From: Bacteroides sp.
Lineage (GTDB): Bacteria; Bacteroidota; Bacteroidia; Bacteroidales; Muribaculaceae
Assembly: GCA_014801785.1 (NCBI GenBank)
Contig: JAAVDN010000020.1
Coordinates: 28,647 to 62,959 of the forward strand
Reading direction: 5' to 3'
Length of the DNA: 34,313 nucleotides
Shown here: positions 17,772 through 25,720 of the stretch, in pieces
How positions within the stretch are numbered: the first letter of the stretch is position 1
Layout of the letters: each line of letters begins with the position of its first letter
Translations under genes and position numbers: made by a program
The notes under the pieces: model-generated
Databases searched by the model: none
Told to the model about the DNA's origin: nothing
The model's input: only the letters and a program-made list of their open reading frames with translations

Positions 17772-18884
17772 TTATTTAATTGTTTTTAATACAGCTAAAA
17801 CTTTGTCTCTGTGTGATTCACACTGTATATAGTTTTCGAGCATTCTCACTTTAATTCCTCGCAGAGCGGGCGACAGCAGTTTCATTCTGTATATTTTGTT
17901 TAATATGCGCCCTGGGATTGTGGTAAGTACCGACTTTATAAGCTCGGAGTCACTTTTATAATGCTTGTCGTTATTCTGTTTCAGTTTTGTTGAATCTGAA
18001 ATTATATTATTTAATTTGGAAAGACGAATATTGAAATCTTTTGGTTCCACCAATGAAACCGCTGGGTTTTCATCACATTGACAATAGGGTATAAGCTTAT
18101 AATTCAAGGTGTGCTCAGTGATATCGAGACTAACCATGAACCCCTCATGCCAAGTTCCTTTATCCGGTCCTATATCAAAACATAGATTTCCCAATCCATA
18201 AAAAATTGGTTTCCCTTTGTATTCTTCGAATCCACTGAAACAATGTTGATGATGATTTATAACGCAGTCTGCGCCTGCTTCAATAAAGAAACGATATGTC
18301 TCTACCATCCGTGAGGTTGGTAATTGATATCGTTCAATGCCACCATGAACAATTACAAGCACGACATCGGCAGAATTTTTAGCTTCTTTAATTTTGTAAT
18401 ATTGTCTGATTGGATTCAAAGGGTTTGCCCCTGGATTACTGGTATCAGCAACCGAGAATTCATGTTCGCAGCAATTTATGATTGCGACTTTGAGTCCGTC
18501 AGCAGCTGTGAAGTAGAATATCTGCTCCGCATCTTCGATATTGTTTCCAACGCCTACTGTGTTAATTTTTTCTGTCTCACATATTTTAAGAGTGTCTTGC
18601 AACCCAGTATCACCATAATCCATTATATGATTATTTGCCAATGTAACTAAGTTGAAGCCTGCATATTTGACAGATACTATTGTTTCGTCGGGTGCTTTAA
18701 GATTTGGACCGAACTTAGCTAATTTATCTGTGCCTTTAGTTATGGGTGCTTCCAGATTTACTATGGCTAAGTCATAATTGTTTGTGATATTCTTAATCTC
18801 ATTAAAGAAGGAATAGTCATGCTTATCCAATAGAGTTTGAATTCTATTTTGGGGCGCATAATCTCCTGCGACAAGTATTTTCAT
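17772..18884 (-). CDS. CapA-family (PGA_cap) metallophosphatase-like protein
   Basis: A 370-residue CapA/PgsA-like protein. Metal-site motifs of the calcineurin-like fold are seen: VAGDYAP (4-10), IVNLEAPI (about 41-48), LVTLANNHIMDYG, VIVHGGIE and INHHQHCFSGFEEYKG, followed by GLGNLCFD. In Bacillus CapA is needed for poly-glutamate capsule attachment or export; many Bacteroidetes carry capA-like genes in glycan loci without capB or capC, as here. No signal peptide is present, which is unusual for CapA and suggests a cytoplasmic role. Its ATG overlaps the wzx stop by four bases (18881-18884). Next to an ATP-grasp gene it may concern an amino-acid-modified glycan (inference). Confidence 0.8.
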   Translation of the reverse strand: MKILVAGDYAPQNRIQTLLDKHDYSFFNEIKNITNNYDLAIVNLEAPITKGTDKLAKFGPNLKAPDETIVSVKYAGFNLVTLANNHIMDYGDTGLQDTLKICETEKINTVGVGNNIEDAEQIFYFTAADGLKVAIINCCEHEFSVADTSNPGANPLNPIRQYYKIKEAKNSADVVLVIVHGGIERYQLPTSRMVETYRFFIEAGADCVINHHQHCFSGFEEYKGKPIFYGLGNLCFDIGPDKGTWHEGFMVSLDITEHTLNYKLIPYCQCDENPAVSLVEPKDFNIRLSKLNNIISDSTKLKQNNDKHYKSDSELIKSVLTTIPGRILNKIYRMKLLSPALRGIKVRMLENYIQCESHRDKVLAVLKTIK

Positions 18885-20329
18885 CTGTGTAATAAATTTG
18901 ATTTAATATATTTGATATCTTTTCGTTCTTTCGGAAAACATATTATTATTCCAAGATATATTATTGCGGAAATAATCAGTTGCCCGGCGGCAATCCAGTA
19001 ATTGGAGGATATTGGCATTATGTAGGATAGCCCTATCAAAACAGCTCCTGCAATTAGAGCCGGCCCAATATTCTTAATCTGTCTTATTGGGCTAATTTTT
19101 ACAAGATAGTATAAGGCGACCATATTTGCTGCGATCAGCTGTAGTCTGATTAGGGATCTCCAGATACATAATGTCTCGTATCCATATCCGATTGCTATAA
19201 TGACGGTAGGAATAATACACGCAATGTGCGTCAGCTGGACAATTACGGATATTTTCGGTTTCCCTTTGGCTCGGTAGACTTCCCCTGATATATTGGCAAG
19301 GACAAGTGCTAAAGCTGTCGTTAATGCCCAAAGTCCGATAAACAAAGAAGCTTCATGCCATTTGGGGCCTAATAGGATTTCTGTTAGTAGGTTTCTATAG
19401 AGATAGAGGATAACACCTAACGGAACTATCAGAATGGAAATTATTTTTTGGAACTTCAAAAATACCCTATTGAATTCTTTCGGATCGTTCTGTAAGCGGG
19501 AAATAGCTGAAAATAAAATGGGGACAATCGCGGCAATTATCAAGGTGGTAAACTGCCCGACTGTATTCATGGATGTCCGATATAATCCTAAGTAATATCC
19601 ATTCAACATCCTTCCGATTATGAAGATATCCACATAGCTGGTGGCCCAAAGGATGATTGATTCCATCATTGTCCAGCCGGTAAAAGCGAACATCTCTTTA
19701 AATAAATCCCAGTTATACCATATTTTGGGTTTCCATTTGGATTTAATTGTCAATATAATTGCATTCGATAGATTTGATGCTATCATTCCAATGATGAGCG
19801 CCCAATAACTCCGTAATAAAATTGCCGCAGGTATAGTGATTAATATGGGAATGCACAACCCTACTATTCTTACTATGAATAAAGTTTTGAAGTCTAATTG
19901 TCGTTTGTATAAAGCCATCTGTATGCTTGAGAAAGCTGCTAATGGAATACAAACACTCGCTATTGCAATGACATTACCATATCCCTTGTTTCCCACTGTT
20001 TCTGCAATCTGGGGAGAAAAGATACAAATGAGTAGCCAGATTGAAAGCGACAACACCAAGTTTGAAATGAAGGCTACATTGGTTGATCTGTACAATGACT
20101 GTTCGTCATCAAACTCATGTTGAATAATATATTTTTGAAAGCCGGCGTCTGTGAATAATTCTGCGAAACTAATTACCATGGTGGCTGTAACCAATACGCC
20201 GTATGCTTCAGGAGTAAGGATTCGAGCCAATACCATCGTAGAGATTGGAGCAACCAATTTACCCACAATTTCTGTGATAGTAGACCATTTGGTTGCTTTT
20301 ACAATCTTATTATTAAGTTCAGCGCCCAT
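18881..20329 (-). CDS. Wzx-type oligosaccharide flippase
   Basis: A 482-residue polytopic membrane protein of the polysaccharide transport (PST) family. Hydrophobic segments follow the family pattern from KATKWSTITEIVGKLVAPIS at the N-terminus, with the early motif LARILTPEAYGVLVTATMVI and FTDAGFQKYIIQ, typical of RfbX/Wzx proteins. Predicted to flip the undecaprenyl-linked repeat unit to the periplasm for the EpsG-type polymerase. It is the first gene of the assembly block and follows a 354-base spacer that carries a palindrome and a dispersed repeat, so transcription of the block probably begins there. Confidence 0.9.
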   Translation of the reverse strand: MGAELNNKIVKATKWSTITEIVGKLVAPISTMVLARILTPEAYGVLVTATMVISFAELFTDAGFQKYIIQHEFDDEQSLYRSTNVAFISNLVLSLSIWLLICIFSPQIAETVGNKGYGNVIAIASVCIPLAAFSSIQMALYKRQLDFKTLFIVRIVGLCIPILITIPAAILLRSYWALIIGMIASNLSNAIILTIKSKWKPKIWYNWDLFKEMFAFTGWTMMESIILWATSYVDIFIIGRMLNGYYLGLYRTSMNTVGQFTTLIIAAIVPILFSAISRLQNDPKEFNRVFLKFQKIISILIVPLGVILYLYRNLLTEILLGPKWHEASLFIGLWALTTALALVLANISGEVYRAKGKPKISVIVQLTHIACIIPTVIIAIGYGYETLCIWRSLIRLQLIAANMVALYYLVKISPIRQIKNIGPALIAGAVLIGLSYIMPISSNYWIAAGQLIISAIIYLGIIICFPKERKDIKYIKSNLLHR

Positions 20330-20425
20330 ATCGCTTTATATTATAAATTTACAGTTAAAAACATCCCAATCCTCTATCCGGACTTTATAGGGCAGCCTGA
20401 AAGGAAGTAGCATCCGAAGGCACAT

Positions 20426-20452
20426 CCGTTAACATTTCTTGTGGGATGGGGT
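20426..20452 (-). repeat. Dispersed intergenic repeat, copy 2
   Basis: Identical over 27 bases to 1998-2024, in the same orientation. The flanking GGAATATGTCG block of copies 1 and 3 is not present at the matching distance here. The copy is about 100 bases upstream of wzx and downstream of the small-gene operon. Confidence 0.7.
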
Positions 20453-20495
20453 TTTTATAGTCGTTAATTTCAGTGAGACCTTATTTGTAGTTAGT

Positions 20496-20523
20496 ACGTG
20501 CGCTCATATATATGAGCGCACGT
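20496..20523. repeat. Perfect 28-bp palindrome
   Basis: ACGTGCGCTCATAT and its exact complement with no unpaired centre. With two G-U pairs the RNA stem would extend to 16 bp. Neither strand has a following T-run, so a simple intrinsic terminator is unlikely. A dimeric regulator site, or a bidirectional processing or termination hairpin between two operons, are alternatives. Confidence 0.7.
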
Positions 20524-20683
20524 GTACGGTTGAGTAGAATCGCAAAGTGTAGATAATTTACACGGGTATGTCAATTTTATTATTAATTGTGTGGAATATA
20601 TATGAAAAGCGTCCTTTATTGTAATCTTTTCGTGATTTGAACAGCATTATCATTATCATTGTGGATAATATGCTGCAGGCGGC

Positions 20684-21092
20684 TTATGTCGTTATGCTTT
20701 CAGAGGGGGATTCAGGGTGGAGCGAGAGGTCGATGACATCGGTTTCCCATGTCGGCCAACTGTCGTAGTCATCTTCTGTGGTGAAATGGTATGCCGTTTT
20801 GCGTATAACATCCCAGATACCTGTCAGGGCCAGTTTACGCCATCCTTTGTCTCCTTTGTTTTCTGTTTCAGGGGATTCTTCGGGATAGAAATTGAGTGTG
20901 TAATGCCAATTCGGCACGTTTGCTTTTCCCTTTCTCCTTTGCAGCAGCAAGTTTCTTGGCCCATTCCTTATATTCCTTTTCGGCATTGAATTCCCTGCTA
21001 TAAGGAAATTCTTCTTTGTTCCGTACTTCTTCGGGCGGTATCGAGGATTTCCAGTAATGTTTGGGAATTATGTTCTCGGGGTAGTCAATCAT
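20684..21092 (-). pseudogene. Small unknown gene with a one-base frame disruption
   Basis: Two overlapping frames read as one protein if one base is removed near 20924-20930 (an A4/G3 run on the minus strand). The first frame starts at ATG 21092 (MIDYPENIIPKHYWKSSIPP) and runs to ...AAAKEKGK. The second continues ANVPNWHYTLNFYPEESPET and ends at 20684. The joined protein would have 135 residues, with a charged helical stretch (about 33-56) then a tryptophan-rich part (WHYTLNFYPEE, WDVIRKTAYHFTTEDDYDSW). No family recognised. It is the last gene of the ATPase operon. The cause may be real decay, an assembly indel or programmed frameshifting. I list it as disrupted. Confidence 0.55.
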
Positions 21093-21116
21093 TGTATGAA
21101 GTGCGAATGACCGGGG

Positions 21117-21477
21117 TTAACTGAGCAACATATCCCTAAGCTGGCCAAGGGTCATGAAATCGCCCGACAGGTGTTTGCGCTTCTTGAATATATTGACGGC
21201 TATTACATCCTTTTCAAGAGTTTCCGGAAATGAATTAATGGAAATCTGTGTCCGATCCGGCAGGAAGAACATATAGTTAAGCGTGGCGCTTCCCTTCGCA
21301 GCATCCAGTTGGATACCGTAAAAATCTATCCCATCAAGAGCTTTTGACAATTTATGGATTTGGTCCGCCACACAGGAAGTATCGCCTATTCTCGAACGAA
21401 GCTCTTCAAGGGCTTTATCGGTCGCTTCTTGAAGTCGGGATTTTTCTCGCCTCATGCAGTTCAAGATATTCAGTCAT
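21117..21477 (-). pseudogene. Small unknown gene with a one-base frame disruption at an A5 run
   Basis: The longest uninterrupted frame begins at a poor TTG (21464) or internal ATG (21455). A better start is the ATG at 21477, which gives MTEYLELHEARK and joins the longer frame if one A is dropped from the five at 21441-21445, continuing SRLQEATDKALEELRSRIGD. The joined protein would have 119 residues: a helical N-terminal half, then a part with strand-like segments (GSATLNYMFFLPDRTQISIN) and a C-terminus ending MTLGQLRDMLLS. Unknown family. The gap to the previous gene is 40 bases, and the next gene starts 24 bases after its stop. It is the second gene in this operon that needs exactly one base removed at an A-run. 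Confidence 0.55.
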
Positions 21478-21517
21478 GACGGGAAGCCAGTCAATAAGAG
21501 AAGAGAGGACCTGGATG

Positions 21518-21868
21518 TTAGTTATTGGATAATATAACCTCTTCCTGATTCTCTGTCCATAACATACAGTCGCAACAGGATGGCAAGTTATCCTGCCTTT
21601 TCGCCATCTTTTTCAGGTATGTATCCAAATCAAGATGATGAATCTTGTGTTTATTCGGATTTTTGAGGTAAGCGACCGGCTGATTATCCGCTTTATGTCC
21701 TTTTCCTATACAGTCCGGATCCGATATTTCTATATTTTCGTCCGAATAGAGTCTATAGCAATTCCTGATATGAGAAACAATCAGGTTATCGTCTTCTATT
21801 ATAGGCGAATGTGTTGATCGTGGTCTTTTCAGCGCCTCTGAGGCAAAGTTCCTTAGTGTATCTTCCAT
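21518..21868 (-). CDS. Small unknown protein paired with the AAA ATPase
   Basis: A 116-residue protein of unknown function. It starts 6 bases after the ATPase stop, so it is cotranscribed and probably a functional partner. The sequence is polar, with EDDNLIVSHIRNCYRLYSDE in the middle, a His/Lys-rich stretch (NPNKHKIHHLDLDTYLKKM) and a cysteine cluster near the end (SCCDCMLW) that could bind metal. No nuclease or TOPRIM motif is evident, which separates the pair from PARIS or OLD-type systems. Role inferred only from context: toxin, effector or accessory subunit of an ATPase-controlled system. Confidence 0.7.
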   Translation of the reverse strand: MEDTLRNFASEALKRPRSTHSPIIEDDNLIVSHIRNCYRLYSDENIEISDPDCIGKGHKADNQPVAYLKNPNKHKIHHLDLDTYLKKMAKRQDNLPSCCDCMLWTENQEEVILSNN

Positions 21869-21874
21869 TACGGT

Positions 21875-23047
21875 TCAGTCTGGGCGCAAAGATTCGTAGT
21901 TATCGTAAATCTGATTGATAGGATCGGAAAGAAATTCGGTATCAACCACCGGGCGATTGTGGTCATCGCGCACCATTAAGGAGCGTGCGGTTCCGTTTTC
22001 AGTAAGCAGGACTTCCACGTCTTTCGGATTTATTCCGGTCGTGGCTTCCACTTCATTACGTGCCATCAGCAGATTCAGCTGGTTAGCCATGTAAGGACTA
22101 TGGGACGCCATCATGATTTTGAAGTTGCGTCCATCCTCAGGATTGATGTGGAAGAGGGTTGTGACGATATAGTCTAATAAAAGTCCCTGGGTCTCCGGAT
22201 CGAGACTTAATTCCGGTTCCTCAATACTGATCGTAACCATTTTGCGCAGGTCCTTAAGTTCTGCGACCGCTTTAAATTCCTTAAGGCGGTTACTTCGATA
22301 AAGGAGGTCAATCACTGATCGTTGGAAAGCTTCCGTAAAATCGAATGAATGACTCGCGTAGTTGACTATAAGGCCCAATGGAGTCGTAGTCTTCATTCCG
22401 CTTGATGCGTCACGAAGCCTGATATTGATTTCTTTTCCTTCCGAGTTTTTTGTTACCAGATTATATTGAGGCATTCCATTCGAGGCTGTCTTAGAAGCTT
22501 TGAATGTCATACCGAAGTAGGGGAGGTCTACGCTCGGATTCGTCCTGACCGCTTCCTTGAACAGTTCGAGAGTCTCGTTGAAATAGAAACCTAACTGTAG
22601 ACCTGAATTTGGCCCATAGCCGGTCCAGGCTGAAATTATATTGCGAAATTCGGATACGAAGATACCCTTTATGAATGTCAGGTCTTCAGGAGAAATTGAT
22701 GGTGAGGAGACCGGTTTGCCGGGTCGATATTCGAATTTATATATTCTCCCCGTACTTCCTTCTACTGTGTAAGTCAGATGGGTGTCGCTCTTAAGATTGG
22801 TCGCTAATCCATTTGCCTCAATAAGTTTCTTGAATTGTTTTTTGAATGGTAGAGAAGCAATCTTAGACTGTTTAAGATAAGAAGCTATATTGGCGTATTT
22901 GTATAGATATCTGAAGAGGCCAATGAGCTTCATAATGGTGCTTTTCCCTGTTGCGGAACGGCCGATAAGTAGCATAACGGGTTTGATTTCCTTTATGTGG
23001 ATATATTTTATCGGCCCAAAGTTATGAATGGTTATGGACTCTTTCAT
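21875..23047 (-). CDS. AAA_21/AAA_15-type ATPase, predicted defence-system regulator
   Basis: About 390 residues from the ATG at 23047. The frame runs on to a TTG at 23131, but those 28 codons come from a C-rich leader and are not protein-like. It starts ESITIHNFGPIKYIHIKEI, followed by Walker A IGRSATGKST (about 28-37). Walker B is TISIEEPELSLDPE and the switch histidine lies in MMASHSPYM, both in the C-terminal third. The middle is large and divergent. This is the ABC/SMC-like ATPase type used by many abortive infection and Septu/OLD-like systems, but the partner genes here are three unknown small proteins and not an HNH or TOPRIM nuclease. It has its own promoter (box 23185-23192), so it is likely expressed independently of the capsule genes. 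Confidence 0.82.
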   Translation of the reverse strand: MKESITIHNFGPIKYIHIKEIKPVMLLIGRSATGKSTIMKLIGLFRYLYKYANIASYLKQSKIASLPFKKQFKKLIEANGLATNLKSDTHLTYTVEGSTGRIYKFEYRPGKPVSSPSISPEDLTFIKGIFVSEFRNIISAWTGYGPNSGLQLGFYFNETLELFKEAVRTNPSVDLPYFGMTFKASKTASNGMPQYNLVTKNSEGKEINIRLRDASSGMKTTTPLGLIVNYASHSFDFTEAFQRSVIDLLYRSNRLKEFKAVAELKDLRKMVTISIEEPELSLDPETQGLLLDYIVTTLFHINPEDGRNFKIMMASHSPYMANQLNLLMARNEVEATTGINPKDVEVLLTENGTARSLMVRDDHNRPVVDTEFLSDPINQIYDNYESLRPD

Positions 23048-23184
23048 GGAGGTAAGGGATATACTTTTACTCCCCCGGGCGGAGGGCGCGGGGGATACGG
23101 GGAAGGGCTTCAGCGAACCTCCTGTATCCAAGAGGGGTGGGGCCGAAGTCTGTATTTAGGATAAGCCGAAGTGGCATTTGGGGA

Positions 23185-23192
23185 CAAAGATA
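23185..23192 (-). promoter_or_regulatory. Candidate -7 box of the ATPase operon
   Basis: Minus-strand TATCTTTG, an exact TAnnTTTG match, in the context TTTTTGTATCTTTGTCCCC, which also occurs in similar form before the wza-like gene. It gives a leader of about 130 bases that includes a C/G-rich stretch able to fold (about 23072-23094). No clear -33 element. Confidence 0.6.
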
Positions 23193-23247
23193 CAAAAATT
23201 TTCTTATATCATCACTTTACCCGTATGGAAAGGAGCGGGATATATAG

Positions 23248-23276
23248 AAAACCCCGGCTCATCGAGCCGAGGTTTT
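23248..23276 (-). terminator. Intrinsic terminator of ugd
   Basis: A 13-bp stem with one mismatch (AAAACCCCGGCTC with GAGCCGAGGTTTT) and a 3-base loop, 28 bases past the ugd stop. On the minus strand the stem ends in TTTT and is followed by an AT-rich run. It separates the export block from the ATPase operon. Confidence 0.8.
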
Positions 23277-23304
23277 CATACGATTGGAAATGTGTGAAAG
23301 TTTG

Positions 23305-24618
23305 TCAGTCGCGGTTGAAGAGGTCGCGGGAGTAGAGGCGGTCGGCGACGTCGCTGAGCTCGGCGGAGGAGCGGTTGGCGATGATGGCCTGGCTGCGCCG
23401 CTTGAATTCGTCAAGGTCGTTGACGACTTCGCTGCCGAAAAAGCGGGTGCCGTTTTCGAGGGTAGGCTCGTAGATGATGACGTTGGCTCCTTTGGCCTTT
23501 ATGCGCTTCATCACACCCTGAATCGAGCTCTGGCGGAAGTTGTCGGAGTTCGATTTCATCGTCAGGCGATAGACGCCGATAGTGACGGGATGTTCCTCGC
23601 GGTCGGCGGCATAACGGGCGTTGGAGCTGTACCATCCGGCGAGGCGGAGCACCTGGTCGGCGATGAAGTCCTTGCGGGTGCGGTTGCTCTCTACGATAGC
23701 CGTCATCATATTCTGCGGAACATCGGCGTAGTTGGCGAGCAGCTGCTTGGTGTCTTTCGGCAGGCAGTAGCCGCCGTAACCGAAGGAGGGATTGTTGTAG
23801 TGGGTGCCGATGCGGGGATCAAGTCCTATACCTTCGATGATGGCGCGTGAGTCGAGACCTTTCATCTCGGCGTATGTGTCGAGCTCGTTGAAGTAGGAGA
23901 CGCGGAGCGCGAGGTAGGTGTTGGCGAAGAGCTTTACGGCCTCGGCCTCCTTGAGTCCCATGAAGAGGGTCGGGATATCCTCCTTGATGGCGCCCTGCTG
24001 AAGAAGATGCGCGAACTCATGGGCAGCTTTCTCAAGACGCGGAAGGTCGGCGATACGGGAGATAACCTCGTTGGCCTCCTTGTCGCGGGGAGATTTCGGA
24101 TTCTTGATGATTTTCGGGATACCGACGATTATGCGGGAAGGGTAGAGGTTATCATACAACGCTTTCGACTCGCGGAGGAACTCGGGGGAGAAGAGTAGAT
24201 TGAAGCGGTTTACACCTCGCGCTGCATATTTGATATAGAGGGAACGGCAGTAGCCTACAGGAATAGTCGATTTGATGACCATCACAGCCTCGGGATTGAC
24301 GGAGAGCACGAGGTCGATGACCTCTTCGACATGGGAAGTGTCGAAGTGATTGAGGGTGGAGTCGTAGTTTGTAGGAGCGGCGATAACGACGAAGTCGGCG
24401 TTGCGGTAGGCTTCGGCTCCATCGAGGGTCGCAGTCAGGTCGAGAGGTTTCTCGGCGAGATATTTCTCAATGTAGTCGTCCTGGATAGGGGAGCGGCGGT
24501 TGTTGATTAGCTCCACTTTCTCCGGGATGACATCGACGGCGGTGACATGGTTATGCTGGGCGAGGAGAGTCGCGATGCTCAGGCCAACGTAGCCTGTGCC
24601 TGCTACGGCTATGTTCAT
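23305..24618 (-). CDS. ugd: UDP-glucose 6-dehydrogenase
   Basis: A 437-residue nucleotide-sugar dehydrogenase that oxidises UDP-glucose to UDP-glucuronic acid with two NAD+, a precursor for acidic capsules. Seen: the Rossmann start [28 protein letters not shown], the substrate loop FSPEFLRES, the central helix [19 protein letters not shown] and the active-site loop [15 protein letters not shown] with catalytic cysteine. Length and motifs fit Ugd of the short bacterial type rather than GDP-mannose or UDP-ManNAc dehydrogenases, though these share the fold. Followed by a strong terminator and preceded by 76 bases after the M23 gene. G+C-rich, like the housekeeping side and unlike the glycosyltransferases. 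Confidence 0.92.
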   Translation of the reverse strand: MNIAVAGTGYVGLSIATLLAQHNHVTAVDVIPEKVELINNRRSPIQDDYIEKYLAEKPLDLTATLDGAEAYRNADFVVIAAPTNYDSTLNHFDTSHVEEVIDLVLSVNPEAVMVIKSTIPVGYCRSLYIKYAARGVNRFNLLFSPEFLRESKALYDNLYPSRIIVGIPKIIKNPKSPRDKEANEVISRIADLPRLEKAAHEFAHLLQQGAIKEDIPTLFMGLKEAEAVKLFANTYLALRVSYFNELDTYAEMKGLDSRAIIEGIGLDPRIGTHYNNPSFGYGGYCLPKDTKQLLANYADVPQNMMTAIVESNRTRKDFIADQVLRLAGWYSSNARYAADREEHPVTIGVYRLTMKSNSDNFRQSSIQGVMKRIKAKGANVIIYEPTLENGTRFFGSEVVNDLDEFKRRSQAIIANRSSAELSDVADRLYSRDLFNRD

Positions 24619-24694
24619 TGTATGGTATTTAGATGTTTCGAGATAAGCAATTGTTCGACCAATCCGGAGTATAGGAGGCCCGGAATGGAGGGAA

Positions 24695-25720
24695 TCAGCG
24701 GAGACGGAGCATACGTCCGATCTGGAGGGTAGCCTTGGGATCGAGCATATTCAGCTGACAGAGACGGGAGATGGAGAGTCCGGTCTTTCGGGAAATTTTC
24801 GTCAGGTTGTCACCGGCGCGGATTACATAGGTGTGTCTGTCGCCGAGAGGGTTGGTGTTTTCTCCGCTCCGCAGGTCTGTACCCTCAGCTCTCATTTCTC
24901 CTGCCCGCAGAGTAGATAAGCTCTGTTGAAGACGTTGAGTGTCGTTGAATGCGAAGAAGCGGGTCGGATCCAGGGGATGACCGTTATATCGGGTTTCGAA
25001 ATGGAGATGAGGTCCGGTAGAATTACCTGTATTACCGGAAAGGGCGATAGGTTGACCGGCATCGACGGCCTCCCCTATGGAGACAAGGGGTAGGGATAGA
25101 TGGGCGTAGCGGGTTTCGTAACCATTGTCATGGGAGACGACGACATAATTGCCGTACCCTTTCGGTTCGCACGAAACGCGGGTGATGACACCGGAGAGAG
25201 CTACGCGGACAGTGTCTCCGACAGCCATCGCGATATCTACCCCCTTATGCTGGCGTCCGAAGGAGGGGCGGTATCCGAATCCGGAGGTTATGCGCCCGGT
25301 GGCCGGCAGGACACATTCAGCGTCCGGCAGCGGAGGGAATGTTGTTGAGATTCCGCCCCACGAATACTGACCTCCCCATGAACCGGTCTGATAATAGGTC
25401 TTGGAGGAGTAAGCGGCAGTTATGAAATCGAGAGGACTGCTCTGGCTGGAAACCACATCAAGCGGAGAGCGCTGAGCGGAGGCTACCAGATCGAGCGCTG
25501 AGGCTCCTGAGATGATATCCAATGGATTTCCTGTTTGTGTGATGCTCTGCACCGCAGACTGAAGGTCAGGGGAGACCGTGGCGGCAGGAGTCGACGGCGC
25601 CTGGGTCGTTGTCTGCGAAGAGCCTAAGATGAAGTCGAGGGGGGAGGCATATTCAGGTTCCGCGCCCCGGAGAGGCGCGGAAAGAAGAAGCGGGGTCAGG
25701 AGGAGGGATAGACGTTTCAT
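24695..25720 (-). CDS. Exported M23 peptidase with C-terminal LysM domain
   Basis: A 341-residue protein with a signal peptide ([20 protein letters not shown]). The M23 domain is complete: [18 protein letters not shown] (zinc ligands His158 and Asp162), RYAHL (His207) and GPHLHFE (His238). The C-terminal LysM domain ([15 protein letters not shown] to MLRLR, about 296-341) should bind peptidoglycan. The linker after the signal carries five copies of a short motif ([SN][PA]LD[FILV][IV], at about 26-31, 65-70, 74-79, 85-90 and 95-100). All zinc ligands are present, so it may be an active endopeptidase, perhaps opening the wall for the export channel. Its ATG overlaps the Wzz stop by four bases, which ties it to polysaccharide export. 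Confidence 0.88.
   Translation of the reverse strand: MKRLSLLLTPLLLSAPLRGAEPEYASPLDFILGSSQTTTQAPSTPAATVSPDLQSAVQSITQTGNPLDIISGASALDLVASAQRSPLDVVSSQSSPLDFITAAYSSKTYYQTGSWGGQYSWGGISTTFPPLPDAECVLPATGRITSGFGYRPSFGRQHKGVDIAMAVGDTVRVALSGVITRVSCEPKGYGNYVVVSHDNGYETRYAHLSLPLVSIGEAVDAGQPIALSGNTGNSTGPHLHFETRYNGHPLDPTRFFAFNDTQRLQQSLSTLRAGEMRAEGTDLRSGENTNPLGDRHTYVIRAGDNLTKISRKTGLSISRLCQLNMLDPKATLQIGRMLRLR

Larger units (their letters stand above)
20330..20683. other. Noncoding spacer upstream of the assembly operon
   Basis: A 354-base region with no credible open frame. It contains copy 2 of the dispersed repeat (20426-20452), a perfect 28-base palindrome (20496-20523), and an AT-rich part with a short CATTAT repeat near 20643-20658. 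It should hold the wzx promoter, although no exact TAnnTTTG box was found on the minus strand. Confidence 0.5.

Noticed and set aside
20643-20658. Phase-variable short repeat (CATTAT units)
   Set aside because: Only two and a half units and not in a promoter or coding start that I can identify.
20684-23047. PARIS, OLD/Gabija or retron interpretation of the ATPase operon
   Set aside because: No TOPRIM, UvrD helicase, reverse transcriptase or HNH gene accompanies the ATPase.
23048-23131. N-terminal extension of the AAA ATPase from a TTG at 23131
   Set aside because: The 28 extra codons are proline/serine-rich and come from a C/G-rich leader; the ATG at 23047 starts a normal ATPase N-terminus.
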